The notes: generated by a model from the sequence alone, not told the origin. Counted from the stretch's first letter, positions 8,404 through 18,287 are shown. The stretch: 58,043 nucleotides of DNA from Prevotella heparinolytica (GCF_004342845.1 NZ_SLXB01000026.1:1-58043); one strand, 5' to 3'. Numbers and translations are program-made.

Positions 8404-8442
8404 AAAAAAGTTACATCACGAAAGCCATGATGTAACTTTTTT
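8404..8442 (-). terminator. Intrinsic terminator after pgi
   Basis: A perfect 15-bp stem (8404-8418 with 8428-8442) with a 9-nt loop has A and T runs at its ends, so it can work in both directions. It lies 22 bp past the pgi stop codon and ends the lysS-gpsA-pgi transcript before the regulator's promoter. Confidence 0.85.
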
Positions 8443-8463
8443 GTGTGATTCCGGATTCCCGGA

Positions 8464-9801
8464 TTACAGTCTTGCCTGAATGGCTTTGGATTCCTCTTCG
8501 TACCCCGGTTTGTTGAGCAGGGCGAACATATTCTTCTTGTAGGCCTCTACGCCCGGTTGGTCGAACGGGTTGACTCCCAGAATGTAGCCGCTGATGCCGC
8601 ATGCCTTCTCGAAGAAGTAGAGCAAACCGCCGATGCTCTCTTCGTTCAAAGCGGGAATGACGATGCGTATGTTGGGCACACCGCCATCGACGTGGGCAAG
8701 CTGTGTTCCCAGTTCCGCCATTTTGTTCACTTCGTCCACACGTTTGCCGGCGAGGAAGTTCAGACCATCGAGGTTCTGTGCATCGGTGGGAACTTCTAAT
8801 TTATGGTTTGTTTTTTCTACCGAAATCACCGTCTCGTAGATGGTGCGTTCGCCCTCCTGAATCCATTGTCCCATGGAATGCAGGTCGGTAGAGAAGTCTA
8901 CGGCGGCAGGGAAGATGCCTTTGTTTTCTTTACCTTCGGACTCTCCGTAAAGTTGTTTCCACCATTCGCTCACGTAGTGCAGCTTGGGGTTGAAGTTTAC
9001 GAGAATTTCAATTTTTTTACCGTTCCGGTAGAGTTCGTTGCGGGTAGCGGCATAGATGGCGGTAGGGTTTTGGGCAAACGGAACATCTTTGCCGCAAGCC
9101 TTTTCCATGGCTGTTGCACCGGCCACCAGCTTGTCGATGTCGAAACCTGCCACTGCGATGGGCAGCAGACCTACCGGAGTCAAAACAGAGAAGCGTCCGC
9201 CTACGTTGTCGGGGATGATGAAAGATTTATAACCCTCGTTGTCGGCCGTCACACGGGCTGCTCCTTTCTTGGCGTCTGTGATGGCTACGATTACTTTCTT
9301 TGCCATGTCCTTGCCTCGCCGGTCTTCGCATAACTTCTTCAGGAGGCGGAAAGCCAGAGCTGTTTCGGTGGTGGTTCCTGATTTGGAGATGTTGATAATG
9401 CCGAATTTCTTGTCTGCCAAGTATCGGGTAAGTTCGTACAGATAATCTTCACCGATGTTGTGTCCTGCATACAGGATGACCGGCGCCGTTTTCTTGTCGT
9501 GCAACCAAGTGAAGCTGTCCGACAGGGCTTCTATTACCGCACGTGCACCGAGGTAGCTTCCGCCGATGCCGGCAACGACCACTACCTCGCAGTTATCGCG
9601 CAAGGTTTTTGCGGTGGCTTTCAGGTCGGCCAGATGCTCTTTGGTGATGGAAGAGGGGAGATGCAACCAGCCCAAGAAGTCGTTGCCTTTGCCCGTACCT
9701 TTCTCTAAAGCTTCCTGTGCAGCTTTTGCTTGAGTTTCATAGGCGAAGACTTTTTCTTTGGAAATGAATCCGAGAGTCTTTTCGATGTTTAAATTGATCA
9801 T
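8464..9801 (-). CDS. pgi: Glucose-6-phosphate isomerase
   Basis: 445 residues, the short form of the enzyme usual in Bacteroides. It interconverts glucose-6-phosphate and fructose-6-phosphate in glycolysis and gluconeogenesis. Visible features are the phosphate-binding loop SKSGTTTET, the sugar-binding [12 protein letters not shown], the [11 protein letters not shown] stretch, and the C-terminal [12 protein letters not shown] with the conserved Gln-Pro-Gly-Val. It lies 60 bp after gpsA on the same strand and is the last gene of a lysS-gpsA-pgi operon closed by a strong terminator. Confidence 0.96.
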   Translation of the reverse strand: MINLNIEKTLGFISKEKVFAYETQAKAAQEALEKGTGKGNDFLGWLHLPSSITKEHLADLKATAKTLRDNCEVVVVAGIGGSYLGARAVIEALSDSFTWLHDKKTAPVILYAGHNIGEDYLYELTRYLADKKFGIINISKSGTTTETALAFRLLKKLCEDRRGKDMAKKVIVAITDAKKGAARVTADNEGYKSFIIPDNVGGRFSVLTPVGLLPIAVAGFDIDKLVAGATAMEKACGKDVPFAQNPTAIYAATRNELYRNGKKIEILVNFNPKLHYVSEWWKQLYGESEGKENKGIFPAAVDFSTDLHSMGQWIQEGERTIYETVISVEKTNHKLEVPTDAQNLDGLNFLAGKRVDEVNKMAELGTQLAHVDGGVPNIRIVIPALNEESIGGLLYFFEKACGISGYILGVNPFDQPGVEAYKKNMFALLNKPGYEEESKAIQARL

Positions 9802-9861
9802 AATATTCCAAGTTTTAAGTTCTGTATTCTGTAACGATTATTGTGGTTATTCTTGGTTGTC

Positions 9862-10857
9862 TTACCGGAAGGAGTCGGTGAGCAGCTTGATTTCAATCAT
9901 CGGCGAGATGCGTTCGTACAGAATGTTGTACACGGCATCGACGATGGGCATGTTGACATGATAATGCTTGTTGATTTCCTTGATGCATTTTGTGCCATAG
10001 TATCCTTCGGCAATCATTTCCATCTCTATCTGTGCGCTTTTCACGGAGTATCCTTTGCCAATCATCGTGCCGAACGTGCGGTTGCGGCTGAAGTTGGAGT
10101 AGCCCGTCACTAACAGGTCGCCCAGATAGGCGGAGTCGTTCACGTTCCGGTTCAACGGATGCGCGGTTTGCAGAAACCTGTTCATCTCCTGTACGGCGTT
10201 GGACATGAGCACCGCCTGAAAATTGTCGCCATACTTCAGGCCACTGCATATTCCGGCAGCAATGGCATATACGTTTTTCAGCACCGAACTGTATTCGATG
10301 CCGGCAACGTCGTTGCTGACGGAGGTCTTGATGAACGAGCTGGCCAGTTTGCGGGCAATGACACACGCCTTGTCGGTGTCGGGGCAGGCAATGGTGAGAT
10401 ACGACAGGCGTTCCAGAGCCACTTCCTCGGCATGGCAAGGACCTGCCAGCACGGCGATGTTCTCGGCCGGTACGCCGTATTCTTTGGTAAAATATTCGGA
10501 TACAATCATGTTGTCATCGGGCACAATGCCTTTGATGGCCGTCATGATGAACTTATCCTTGATTTTGGTTTTCAGTTTTTTCAGGTGGACTTTCAGATAA
10601 GGAGAGGGGGTGACGAAGATGAGCGTATCGGATTCTCTCACAATGTCGTTGATGTTGGAGCTGAAATTGATGCGCTTGATGTCGAATTTGACGCCCGTCA
10701 GGTAGGCCGGATTGTGTCCGAGCCGTTTGAAGTCGGCAATACGGTCGTCGCGCCGCATGTACCAGTTTATCGACTCTGCTTGCGACAGAACCATTTTGGC
10801 AATGGCTGTTGCCCAACTTCCTCCGCCCATGATGGCTATCTTACCGGGTAGTTTCAT
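9862..10857 (-). CDS. gpsA: Glycerol-3-phosphate dehydrogenase [NAD(P)+]
   Basis: 331 residues from the ATG at 10857, chosen because the dinucleotide fold begins at once (KIAIMGGGSWATAIAKM). The enzyme reduces dihydroxyacetone phosphate to sn-glycerol-3-phosphate for phospholipid synthesis in the cytoplasm. The family motif KGIVPDDNMIVSEYF, the AVLAGPCHAEEVA segment (usually GPSFA, here GPCHAE) and the catalytic-lysine region VLKNVYAIAAGICSGL are visible. It is flanked by lysS (83 bp upstream) and pgi (60 bp downstream), all co-oriented. The 15-bp inverted repeat at 10861-10938 occupies the gap before it. Confidence 0.95.
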   Translation of the reverse strand: MKLPGKIAIMGGGSWATAIAKMVLSQAESINWYMRRDDRIADFKRLGHNPAYLTGVKFDIKRINFSSNINDIVRESDTLIFVTPSPYLKVHLKKLKTKIKDKFIMTAIKGIVPDDNMIVSEYFTKEYGVPAENIAVLAGPCHAEEVALERLSYLTIACPDTDKACVIARKLASSFIKTSVSNDVAGIEYSSVLKNVYAIAAGICSGLKYGDNFQAVLMSNAVQEMNRFLQTAHPLNRNVNDSAYLGDLLVTGYSNFSRNRTFGTMIGKGYSVKSAQIEMEMIAEGYYGTKCIKEINKHYHVNMPIVDAVYNILYERISPMIEIKLLTDSFR

Positions 10858-10860
10858 GAT

Positions 10861-10938
10861 AATTAATAATGAAAAAAGAAAAATGAAAAGCGGAAAGGAG
10901 GTCGGATGCCTTCCCTTTCTCACTTTTCATTATTAATT
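10861..10938. repeat. Inverted-repeat element between lysS and gpsA
   Basis: A perfect 15-bp inverted repeat (AATTAATAATGAAAA at 10861-10875; its complement at 10924-10938) flanks 48 bp, which contain a second weaker complement (GGAAAGGAGG against CCTTCCCTTTC). The whole 78-bp unit can fold into one long stem and fills nearly all the space between two co-transcribed genes. Confidence 0.8.
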
Positions 10939-10940
10939 TT

Positions 10941-12671
10941 TTAATCTTTAATCGCATTTATCCAGTCGGTAACGTCGTTTACCGTCGGGTTTGCCAGTTC
11001 CAGTTTATACTTCTTGTTGATGCCGCAAATGTCCATGTGGAGTTTTTGCGGGTTCACGTCTTTCATGTCGCTTACCAAGTTGTATCCGGCTTTTTGGATG
11101 AGGGCCACCCACGCTTCGGGAATGCCCAGAGCCGTGAATTTGGCGGCAGCGTCTTTCGGCGTTGTCTTTTCGGGACGCATCTGCGGGAAGAAGAGCACTT
11201 CCTGAATGAATGCCTTTCCGGTCATCAGCATGGTCAGACGGTCGATGCCGATGCCGATGCCCGATGTGGGAGGCATGCCGTATTGCAGGGCTTTGAGGAA
11301 GTCCTGATCGATGAACATGGCTTCGTCGTCTCCCTTTTCGCTCAGTTGCAACTGGTCTTTGAAGCGTTCTTCCTGATCGATGGGGTCGTTCAGCTCGCTG
11401 TATGCGTTGGCCAACTCCTTGCCGTTTACCATCAGCTCGAAACGCTCGGTCAGCCCCGGCTTGCTGCGGTGCATCTTGGTGAGCGGACTCATCTCTACGG
11501 GATAGTCGGTGATGAAGGTAGGTTGTATGAAGCTGCCTTCGCAGAATTCGCCGAAGATTTCGTCGATCAGCTTGCCCTTGCCCATGGTGTCGTCAATCTC
11601 CATTTTCAGTTCCTTGCACACCGCCCGGATTTCGTCTTCGCTCTTTCCTTCGAGGTCGTGGCCCGTCTTTTCCTTGATGGCTTCCAGAATGGGCAGACGG
11701 CGGTAAGGAGCTTTGAAGCTGATGGTCTTGCCGTCTATCTCGGTCTCCGTACTTCCGTTTACGGCGATGCAGATGCGTTCCAACAGTTTCTCGGTGAAGC
11801 TCATCATCCAGTTGTAGTCTTTATATTGTACGTACAGCTCCATGCAGGTGAACTCCGGATTATGGTTTTTGTCCATGCCTTCGTTGCGGAAATTCTTTCC
11901 TATCTCATATACGCCCTCGAAGCCGCCTACAATGAGGCGTTTCAGGTACAGTTCGGTGGCGATGCGCAGATAAAGGTCGATGTCCAGCGAGTTGTGGTGC
12001 GTGATGAAAGGGCGTGCGCTGGCTCCGCCGGGGATGGATTGCAGAATCGGCGTTTCCACTTCGGTGTATCCGGCTTCGTCCAAGGCGGCACGCATGGTCT
12101 TGATGATGGCGGCGCGCTTCAGGAAAGTCTCTTTTACGCCGTCGTTCACGATGAGGTCTACATACCGTTGGCGGTAGCGCAGTTCGGGGTCGTCGAAAGA
12201 GTCGTATGCCACGCCGTCCTTGTATTTGACGATGGGCAACGGCTTGATGCTTTTGGAGAGTACGGTCAGCTTCCGGGCATGGATGCTGATTTCGCCCATC
12301 TGGGTGCGGAATACAAAACCCTCGATGCCGATGAAGTCGCCCAAATCGAGCAAGCGTTTGAACACGGTGTTGTACATCTCCTTGTCTTCGTCCGGGCAGA
12401 TGTCATCGCGGGTGATGTACACCTGTATACGTCCTTTCGAGTCCTGCAATTCGATGAACGAGGCCTTGCCCATCACGCGGCGGCTCATCATACGTCCGGC
12501 CACGGATACCTGCCGGGGTTCGGCGTCGTCTTTGAATTCGTCTTTAATATCGGTGGAGAAAGCATTGGTTACATACTCTGCCGCGGGATAAGGCTCGATA
12601 CCCATTGCGCGAAGTTCATTCATGCTGTTGCGACGAATGATTTCCTGTTCACTTAGTTCTAATACGTTCAT
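10941..12671 (-). CDS. lysS: Lysyl-tRNA synthetase (class II)
   Basis: 576 residues from the ATG at 12671 ([10 protein letters not shown]), the usual Bacteroides start; an ATG five codons earlier is less likely. It charges tRNA-Lys in the cytoplasm. An N-terminal OB-fold anticodon-binding domain (about 55-165, with [19 protein letters not shown]) is followed by the class II catalytic core with motif 2 ([14 protein letters not shown]) and motif 3 ([15 protein letters not shown]). About 70 extra residues follow the core ([19 protein letters not shown] onward), a small C-terminal extension seen in Bacteroidetes. It is first in the lysS-gpsA-pgi operon, with a -7 element at 12699-12706. Confidence 0.96.
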   Translation of the reverse strand: MNVLELSEQEIIRRNSMNELRAMGIEPYPAAEYVTNAFSTDIKDEFKDDAEPRQVSVAGRMMSRRVMGKASFIELQDSKGRIQVYITRDDICPDEDKEMYNTVFKRLLDLGDFIGIEGFVFRTQMGEISIHARKLTVLSKSIKPLPIVKYKDGVAYDSFDDPELRYRQRYVDLIVNDGVKETFLKRAAIIKTMRAALDEAGYTEVETPILQSIPGGASARPFITHHNSLDIDLYLRIATELYLKRLIVGGFEGVYEIGKNFRNEGMDKNHNPEFTCMELYVQYKDYNWMMSFTEKLLERICIAVNGSTETEIDGKTISFKAPYRRLPILEAIKEKTGHDLEGKSEDEIRAVCKELKMEIDDTMGKGKLIDEIFGEFCEGSFIQPTFITDYPVEMSPLTKMHRSKPGLTERFELMVNGKELANAYSELNDPIDQEERFKDQLQLSEKGDDEAMFIDQDFLKALQYGMPPTSGIGIGIDRLTMLMTGKAFIQEVLFFPQMRPEKTTPKDAAAKFTALGIPEAWVALIQKAGYNLVSDMKDVNPQKLHMDICGINKKYKLELANPTVNDVTDWINAIKD

Positions 12672-12698
12672 TTCGCTATATTTCACTCAATTCGGGTA

Positions 12699-12706
12699 CA
12701 AAAGTA
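12699..12706 (-). promoter_or_regulatory. -7 promoter element for lysS
   Basis: The minus strand reads TACTTTTG, matching TAnnTTTG, 28 bp before the lysS start at 12671. Confidence 0.5.
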
Positions 12707-12971
12707 AGAAACATTTTTCAGATATGCGAACCTTTTTCCAAATAATACTTATAAGCAGAGAAGATGCCCGAGGGCCGGAAAACTGTGCGTGCGGCATGAG
12801 CTTCGCAAGAATCATGGGGCAGGGGATTCGGTGGCCGGAACAAATTCGACAAGGTTTCTGAAAACAGGAATTGCCGGGATTGCTTATGATGAGTGCGGCA
12901 AATGTGCGTTTTTTTCTTTTTATGTTACAAATAGGATGAAAAAAAGTTTATCTCCCGAAGCCATTTCATTT

Positions 12972-13059
12972 CAGTCCTTGAGTGAATGGGAATCAGTCGG
13001 CGACTGAAACGGTTTCACTCAGGGACTGAAATGGTTTCAGTCGCCGACTGATTGTACCC
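12972..13059. repeat. Tandem array of four 22-bp units (class B) with complementary heads
   Basis: Four units of exactly 22 bp start at 12972, 12994, 13016 and 13038. Each has a 13-nt head and a 9-nt tail of the type AAACGGTTT. The heads of units 2 and 4 (CAGTCGGCGACTG, CAGTCGCCGACTG) are reverse complements of each other and each a 5+3+5 palindrome. The heads of units 1 and 3 (CAGTCCTTGAGTG, CACTCAGGGACTG) are also reverse complements, at 12 of 13 positions. It lies in the divergent gap between lysS and the amidase gene. Confidence 0.88.
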
Positions 13060-13095
13060 CCTCTCAGAATGCCTTCCGGGTGGGGTGAGAGGGGG
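13057..13095. other. GC-rich hairpin beside the class B array
   Basis: A perfect 10-bp stem (CCCCCTCTCA 13057-13066; TGAGAGGGGG 13086-13095) with a 19-nt loop starts where the 22-bp array ends. There is no T run, so a terminator role is not clear. The remaining bases to the amidase promoter hold nothing else I can support. Confidence 0.6.
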
Positions 13096-13237
13096 AAATG
13101 AAAAGTCAGGAAATCTTGTTGTTCTGTGGTAAAAAAAAGAGACTAATCATTCGATTGAAAATAACTCCGGATTATTGAAAAAATATTCAGATAGGCAGAA
13201 CTTAGGGGTAAATGATGAGTTTTCTATAAAATTCCAC

Positions 13238-13245
13238 TACATTTG
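13238..13245 (+). promoter_or_regulatory. -7 promoter element for the amidase gene
   Basis: TACATTTG, an exact TAnnTTTG, ends 14 bp before the start codon at 13260. The predicted leader is therefore only a few bases long, which is unusual and could mean a near-leaderless message. Confidence 0.5.
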
Positions 13246-13259
13246 CAAAGTTTTTTAAT

Positions 13260-14510
13260 ATGGCATTATATAGACGTTACATATTATATATAGGTATATG
13301 CTTGGGCTTGCTTGTCTTTCCCTGCTGTATAGTAGGCGTTGAAGCCAAAGATTTTGTTGTCGTTATCGACGCTGGCCACGGCGGACACGATCCGGGAGCC
13401 GTGGGCAAGATATCCAATGAGAAAACCATCAACCTGAATGTGGCATTGAGGTTGGGAAGGCTGATTAAAAAGAACTGTCCCGACGTGAAAGTGATTTATA
13501 CGCGCGAAAAAGACGTGTTTATTCCGCTCGACCGCCGGGCGGAGATAGCCAACAATGCCAAAGCAGACTTGTTCATCTCCATACATACCAATGCGTTGTC
13601 CAATAACCGGACCATTCAAGGGGCTTCCACTTGGACGTTGGGTCTGGCAAAATCGGATGCCAATCTGGAGGTAGCCAAACGCGAAAACTCCGTTATTCTA
13701 TACGAGAACGATTACAAGACACGCTATGCGGGGTTCAATCCCAACTCCGCCGAATCGTACATCATTTTCGAGTTCATGCAAGACAAATATATGTCGCAAA
13801 GCGTACACTTGGCGGCTCTTGTGCAAAAACAGCTCCGCAACACCTGTAAACGCGTGGACCGTGGGGTGCATCAAGCCGGCTTCCTCGTATTGAAAGCCAG
13901 TGCCATGCCCGGCATTCTGGTAGAACTCGGCTTTATCTCCACTCCGGCGGAAGAGCGTTACCTGAATACGGAGGAAGGCATCACATCCCTTGCCAACGGC
14001 ATCTTTCGCGCATTCCTTACCTACAAGCGCGAACAGGAAATCCGGCTGAAGGGAAGCAGTAATACGGTTTTGCCGGAAGAGACGGAGGCGGTGGTTGATT
14101 CCGCACAAGATACTGCCGCCGACATTGTTCAAGCAGAACCGGAAAAAACGGTTGCTGCCTCCGCCGGCGTCGCCCGCTCCACCGGTGAATCTACAAAAAA
14201 AGCGGAAAAAAACACTTCTGCTGAAACAGAACAGAGTGGTATTGTGTTTAAAATACAGATACTTACCTCTTCACGACCTCTGGCAGGAAACGACAAAAGA
14301 TTCAAGGGGCTGAAAGGTGTGGAGTCTTACCGCGAAGGCGGAATCTATAAATATACCTATGGAGCGTCGTCCGACTATAATCAAGTACTGCGTAATAAGC
14401 GCGGCATTGCCGATAAATTTAAGGATGCGTTTATCATAGCTTTCAAGGATGGAGAGAAAATGAACATCAATACAGCCATCAGCGAGTTCAAGAAAAGCAG
14501 AAATAAATAA
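13260..14510 (+). CDS. N-acetylmuramoyl-L-alanine amidase (Amidase_3) with C-terminal SPOR-like domain
   Basis: 416 residues with an N-terminal signal/anchor helix (YILYIGICLGLLVFPCCIVGV). The catalytic domain spans about 30-265 with zinc ligands in VVIDAGHGGHDPGAVG, a Glu after it, SIHTNAL and the catalytic glutamate in GILVELGFIS. An Ala/Glu/Thr-rich linker follows, and the last 90 residues (IVFKIQILTSSRPL to the end) look like a SPOR-type peptidoglycan-binding domain. It cleaves the amide bond between MurNAc and the stem peptide in the periplasm, normally at cell separation. The MCE gene starts 13 bp later, so the two are probably co-transcribed. Confidence 0.92.
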   Translation: MALYRRYILYIGICLGLLVFPCCIVGVEAKDFVVVIDAGHGGHDPGAVGKISNEKTINLNVALRLGRLIKKNCPDVKVIYTREKDVFIPLDRRAEIANNAKADLFISIHTNALSNNRTIQGASTWTLGLAKSDANLEVAKRENSVILYENDYKTRYAGFNPNSAESYIIFEFMQDKYMSQSVHLAALVQKQLRNTCKRVDRGVHQAGFLVLKASAMPGILVELGFISTPAEERYLNTEEGITSLANGIFRAFLTYKREQEIRLKGSSNTVLPEETEAVVDSAQDTAADIVQAEPEKTVAASAGVARSTGESTKKAEKNTSAETEQSGIVFKIQILTSSRPLAGNDKRFKGLKGVESYREGGIYKYTYGASSDYNQVLRNKRGIADKFKDAFIIAFKDGEKMNINTAISEFKKSRNK

Positions 14511-14523
14511 AACAAGATACATA

Positions 14524-15417
14524 ATGAAGTATATTACAAAAGAAGTCAGAATAGGAATAGCCGGTATAGCTGCGCTCTGCATATTGGTATATGGCATTAA
14601 TTATCTGAAAGGCATCAACATGTTCAAGCCTTCCAGCTATTTCTATGTGGAATTTCAGAATGTGAACGGACTGACGAAATCCAGTCCGGTTTTTGCAGAT
14701 GGTTTCCGTGTAGGTATTGTACGCGATTTGTATTATGATTATACACGGCCCGGAAAAGTGGTTGCTGAGATAGACGTCAATCCGGAACTGCGCATACCCA
14801 AAGGCAGTACGGCGGAATTGGCAGCCGAGATGCTCGGTGGCGTGAAGATGACACTGCTGCTTGCCAATAATCCGCGCGAAAAATATCAAATAGGAGATAC
14901 GATTCCCGGCCTGTTGAACAACGGCGTGATGGAAAAAGTAGCCTCCATGATGCCGCAAGTAGAAAAGATGTTGCCTAAATTGGATTCTATCCTTGCCTCT
15001 TTGAATGTGATATTGGCCGACCCCTCCATACCTGCAACTCTGCACAATATGCAGCATCTGACGGCCGATATGGCTGTTACAAGCCGGCAGCTGAGGACGC
15101 TTATGCATAATGACATCCCGCAACTGACCGGTAAACTGAATAGCATAGGGGATAACTTTGTTCTCATATCAAACAACCTGAAAGAAATAGACTATGCTGC
15201 TGCCATGCAAAAAGTAGATGCTACTTTGCAGGATGTAAAAAAGATTACAGATAAGATGACAAGAAAGGATAATACCGTCGGGCTTCTGCTGAACGATTCT
15301 TCTCTATACAATAATTTAAATGTCACTACCGCCAATGCGGCAAGCTTGCTCGAAGATTTAAAAACGCATCCGAAACGCTATGTCCATTTCTCTTTGTTCG
15401 GAAGAAAAAATAAGTAA
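14524..15417 (+). CDS. MCE/MlaD family protein (lipid transport substrate-binding subunit)
   Basis: 297 residues with one N-terminal membrane helix (IGIAGIAALCILVYGINYL), then an MCE domain at about 38-120 (YFYVEFQNVNGLTKSSPV, IPKGSTAELAAEMLGGVKM). The C-terminal half is helical and fits the coiled region of MlaD/YebT-type proteins. Such proteins form periplasmic hexamers that carry phospholipids between the membranes together with an ABC transporter. No MlaE/MlaF gene is in this window. It lies 13 bp after the amidase gene, an arrangement I believe is usual in Bacteroides. Confidence 0.9.
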   Translation: MKYITKEVRIGIAGIAALCILVYGINYLKGINMFKPSSYFYVEFQNVNGLTKSSPVFADGFRVGIVRDLYYDYTRPGKVVAEIDVNPELRIPKGSTAELAAEMLGGVKMTLLLANNPREKYQIGDTIPGLLNNGVMEKVASMMPQVEKMLPKLDSILASLNVILADPSIPATLHNMQHLTADMAVTSRQLRTLMHNDIPQLTGKLNSIGDNFVLISNNLKEIDYAAAMQKVDATLQDVKKITDKMTRKDNTVGLLLNDSSLYNNLNVTTANAASLLEDLKTHPKRYVHFSLFGRKNK

Positions 15418-15769
15418 GAGAATGGCTTTATATAGATTTTGTCTAAATAATGCCCGCTAAGCAAAACATAAGAAAAAACTCATCTACTCTATACGAAAAG
15501 CAGGAAAACGGCTTTCTGCTTATATCGGCCGACTAAAATGAATACCCGGGATTTATTCGATTAATTTCCTGTATACCAGGATGTTGCATTTATGCAATAC
15601 GCCGGTTTTGAGGGCGTGCTTATAAGAAAAAGATAAGTTGCTGAAAGTAAACAGCTTATTATTATCTGTGGAAAACGCAAGAAAAAACAGATTTGTTTTT
15701 TTCAAATAAGATTGCCAATTTTGCAATTGTAGAAGTTATGCTTAATCAATAAATGTAGTTATAGCCGTT
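15418..15769 (+). promoter_or_regulatory. AT-rich intergenic region upstream of dnaA with candidate promoter
   Basis: The 352-bp gap holds a candidate promoter with TTTG at 15692-15695, a 20-bp spacer and CAATTTTG at 15716-15723 (one mismatch to the -7 consensus), 47 bp before dnaA. A 6+2+6 palindrome TTGCATTTATGCAA is at 15584-15597. One near DnaA box (TGTGGAAAA, one mismatch to TGTGGATAA) is near 15668. There is no box cluster, so I do not call an origin. Confidence 0.5.
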
Positions 15770-17158
15770 ATGAGTGAAATAAATCATGTCGGGCTGTGGA
15801 ATCGTTGTCTTGAAATTATAAGAGACAATGTGCCGGAGCAGGCATATAAAACATGGTTTCTTCCCATCATCCCATTGAAATATGAGGACAAGACACTGGT
15901 AGTGCAGGTGCCCAGCCAGTTCTTTTATGAGTATCTGGAGGATAAGTATGTGGACTTATTGCGAAAGACGCTCTATAAGATTATTGGTGAAGGGACGAGG
16001 CTGATGTATAATATAATGGTTGACAAGAGTTCGCGGAAAACCGTGGATTATGAATCGACCCGGCGCACCATTATTCCTCAAAAAACAGTGGTGGATAAGG
16101 TGATTCCGCAAGTCCCTGTTCCGGAACTGGATCCGCACTTAAACCCGGAGTATAACTTTGAAACATTTATTGAGGGTTACAGCAACAAACTGTCACGCAG
16201 TGTGGCAGAAGCGGTTGCGCTCAATCCTGCTAAAACGATCTTTAATCCGTTGTTCTTGTATGGAGCTTCAGGGGTGGGAAAGACTCACCTGGCTAATGCC
16301 ATCGGTACCAAGATAAAAGAACTGTATCCGGAAAAGCGCGTATTGTATGTATCTGCCCATCTGTTTCAGGTGCAGTATACTGACTCTGTGCGCAACAACA
16401 CGACCAATGATTTCATTAACTTCTACCAGACCATTGACGTTTTGATCATTGACGATATACAGGAATTTGCTGGCGTGACCAAAACGCAGAATACTTTCTT
16501 CCATATCTTCAACCACCTGCATCAGAACGGCAAGCAGCTTATTCTGACTTCCGACCGTGCGCCTGTGCTGCTGCAAGGCATGGAGGAACGCTTGATTACG
16601 CGTTTTAAATGGGGCATGGTGGCGGAACTTGAAAAACCTACCGTAGAGCTTCGAAAGAATATTCTGAAAAATAAGATACACCGCGACGGCCTGCTGTTTC
16701 CGCAGGAGGTTATTGACTATATTGCTGAGAACGTAGGCGACAGTGTGCGCGATTTGGAAGGTATTGTCATATCTATCATGGCTCATTCCACCATCTATAA
16801 TAAAGAGATTGATCTGGAACTGGCGCAGCGCATTGTTCGCAAGGTGGTGAACAGCGAAAATAAATCCGTAACGGTAGATGATATTATCAATGTCGTATGC
16901 AAGCATTTCGGCATAGATACGGCAGTTATTCATACGAAATCCAGAAAACGTGAAGTGGTGCAGGCAAGGCAGGTAGCCATGTATCTGGCTAAAAACCATA
17001 CGGATTTTTCTACTGCTAAAATCGGGTCGCTCATCGGGCAGAAGGATCATGCGACCGTATTGCATGCTTGTAAGACCATCAAGGAACTGAAAGAGGTGGA
17101 TAAAACGTTCCGGGCGGAAATAGACGATATTCAGTCGGCGTTGAAGAAGCGGAATTGA
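15770..17158 (+). CDS. dnaA: Chromosomal replication initiator protein DnaA
   Basis: 462 residues. Domain I (about 1-90, [21 protein letters not shown]) is followed by a short linker, then the AAA+ domain with Walker [10 protein letters not shown] at 165-173 and Walker B VLIIDDIQ near 224-231. The arginine-finger region [13 protein letters not shown] and a C-terminal domain IV complete it, with the DnaA-box signature [13 protein letters not shown] near 425. ATP-bound DnaA opens the origin. It stands alone, with a bidirectional hairpin terminator overlapping the convergent nitroreductase gene. Confidence 0.98.
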   Translation: MSEINHVGLWNRCLEIIRDNVPEQAYKTWFLPIIPLKYEDKTLVVQVPSQFFYEYLEDKYVDLLRKTLYKIIGEGTRLMYNIMVDKSSRKTVDYESTRRTIIPQKTVVDKVIPQVPVPELDPHLNPEYNFETFIEGYSNKLSRSVAEAVALNPAKTIFNPLFLYGASGVGKTHLANAIGTKIKELYPEKRVLYVSAHLFQVQYTDSVRNNTTNDFINFYQTIDVLIIDDIQEFAGVTKTQNTFFHIFNHLHQNGKQLILTSDRAPVLLQGMEERLITRFKWGMVAELEKPTVELRKNILKNKIHRDGLLFPQEVIDYIAENVGDSVRDLEGIVISIMAHSTIYNKEIDLELAQRIVRKVVNSENKSVTVDDIINVVCKHFGIDTAVIHTKSRKREVVQARQVAMYLAKNHTDFSTAKIGSLIGQKDHATVLHACKTIKELKEVDKTFRAEIDDIQSALKKRN

Positions 17159-17197
17159 AAGTGAAAGAGATTTCGGATAAAATAAAGAAAAAAAGTA

Positions 17198-17220
17198 AGC
17201 AGGGCTTCAAAAACCCTGCT
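17198..17220. terminator. Bidirectional terminator between dnaA and nitroreductase
   Basis: A 7-bp stem (AGCAGGG 17198-17204; CCCTGCT 17214-17220) around a 9-nt loop is followed by TTTT on the plus strand and lies 39 bp after dnaA. Its right part overlaps the last codons of the convergent nitroreductase gene. Confidence 0.75.
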
Positions 17221-17941
17221 TTTTCATTGTCTCCCATAAAATTTTCGACATGGCTTCGTTGTCTCTCTTTGTATAACGCACATCGGTAAAGACCTGAGCC
17301 AGCGTTTCCTTGTTGTTCTCCTGCACAAACTGCCGATTTTCGGGAAGCGATTCTTTATGAGCATACAACCGGTTGATGTCTTCGGCAGTATAGTCATGAT
17401 AGACCTCTTCGTGCACGATTGCTTCCAAAGGCAGGCGGTCTGCTTGTGCCGGCAATTCGGCAGGCCATCCCACTGTGACGGTGGTAATCGGAAAGACCAG
17501 TTCGGGTAATTCCAATGCTTCGACAATCATCTGAGGATTATACGTTGTAGTGCCCAAATAGCAGATGCCCAGCCCTTTCTCTTCGGCAGCCACACAAAAT
17601 GTTTGTGCCACTAACAGTGCGTCGATAGCTCCTGTCACAAACCATTCGAAGTTGTCATATCCCGGTTCGGCATTGCGCTGCCGGCACCACTTGCTGAAAC
17701 GGCGTAAATCAATGCAGAATGTAAGTACCACCGGTGCCGTTTGTACCATGGGTTGATTAAAATGGGCGGGAGCCAGCTTTGCTTTACGCTCTGCATCGTG
17801 CGTTACAATCACACTGTAAACCTGCATGTTTCCGACCGTAGAAGCCCGGAAAGAGGTTTCGAGCAAATCATTTAACAAATCAGCAGAAATATCTTTCTGT
17901 TGGTATTTTCGGATTGTTCTCCGTTGTTTCATGTTTTCCAT
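17207..17941 (-). CDS. Nitroreductase-family flavoprotein (NfsA/FRP-like)
   Basis: 244 residues of the FMN-dependent nitroreductase fold. The N-terminal RRTIRKYQQKDISADLL carries the FMN phosphate-contacting Arg region, STVGNMQVYSVIV binds the isoalloxazine ring, and GLGICYLGTTTYNP is the mid-domain glycine loop. Members reduce nitroaromatics, quinones or flavins with NAD(P)H; the native substrate is not known. The start at 17941 is preceded by GAGAGAAG and a -7 element at 17961-17968; a second ATG three codons in is possible. Confidence 0.88.
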   Translation of the reverse strand: MENMKQRRTIRKYQQKDISADLLNDLLETSFRASTVGNMQVYSVIVTHDAERKAKLAPAHFNQPMVQTAPVVLTFCIDLRRFSKWCRQRNAEPGYDNFEWFVTGAIDALLVAQTFCVAAEEKGLGICYLGTTTYNPQMIVEALELPELVFPITTVTVGWPAELPAQADRLPLEAIVHEEVYHDYTAEDINRLYAHKESLPENRQFVQENNKETLAQVFTDVRYTKRDNEAMSKILWETMKKQGF

Positions 17942-17960
17942 TCTCTTCTCTCTTTTTCTG

Positions 17961-17968
17961 CAAAGATA
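17961..17968 (-). promoter_or_regulatory. -7 promoter element for the nitroreductase gene
   Basis: TATCTTTG on the minus strand, 19 bp before the start at 17941. Confidence 0.5.
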
Positions 17969-18180
17969 ATGTAAACGGAGGATAAAATGTATTGGTGCTT
18001 CTAAAATATTTGCCCTCTCTTATATGAAATTGATGAGCTTTGTGTTTTGAGAGGTGCTCTGGGTTTTCCTTTTGGGAAAACTTTTTCCCTGTTTTGTTTT
18101 TGCTAATATGTTGTTGATAAGTATTTTATCTGTTTGTTTTGGAAAACTTGCATTCTTGATATAAAAAGTGATATTTTTAT

Positions 18181-18211
18181 TTTGTAAGATGGAAAAACAT
18201 TCATAGATTTG
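18181..18211 (+). promoter_or_regulatory. Promoter of nrdJ (-33 TTTG, 19-bp spacer, -7 TAGATTTG)
   Basis: TTTG at 18181-18184 and TAGATTTG at 18204-18211 are separated by exactly 19 bp, a full match to the Bacteroides housekeeping promoter, 76 bp before nrdJ. The rest of the 346-bp gap (17942-18287) is AT-rich; I see no cobalamin riboswitch or clear NrdR box in it. Confidence 0.75.
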
Positions 18212-18287
18212 CAAACACATTTGTTAACGATAAGTACGACTTCTACAAATTTACTTATTTACAACTAAATCTTAGAGAAACAGCATC

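Noticed and set aside
11037..12656. Long open frame antisense to lysS
   Set aside because: It mirrors the codons of a clear lysyl-tRNA synthetase, has no start signals and matches no family.
15418..15769. Replication origin next to dnaA
   Set aside because: Only one near-match DnaA box and no clear box cluster or unwinding element; GC skew would be needed.
17942..18287. Cobalamin riboswitch before the B12-dependent nrdJ
   Set aside because: No B12-box-like sequence or suitable fold was seen; an ordinary promoter explains the region.
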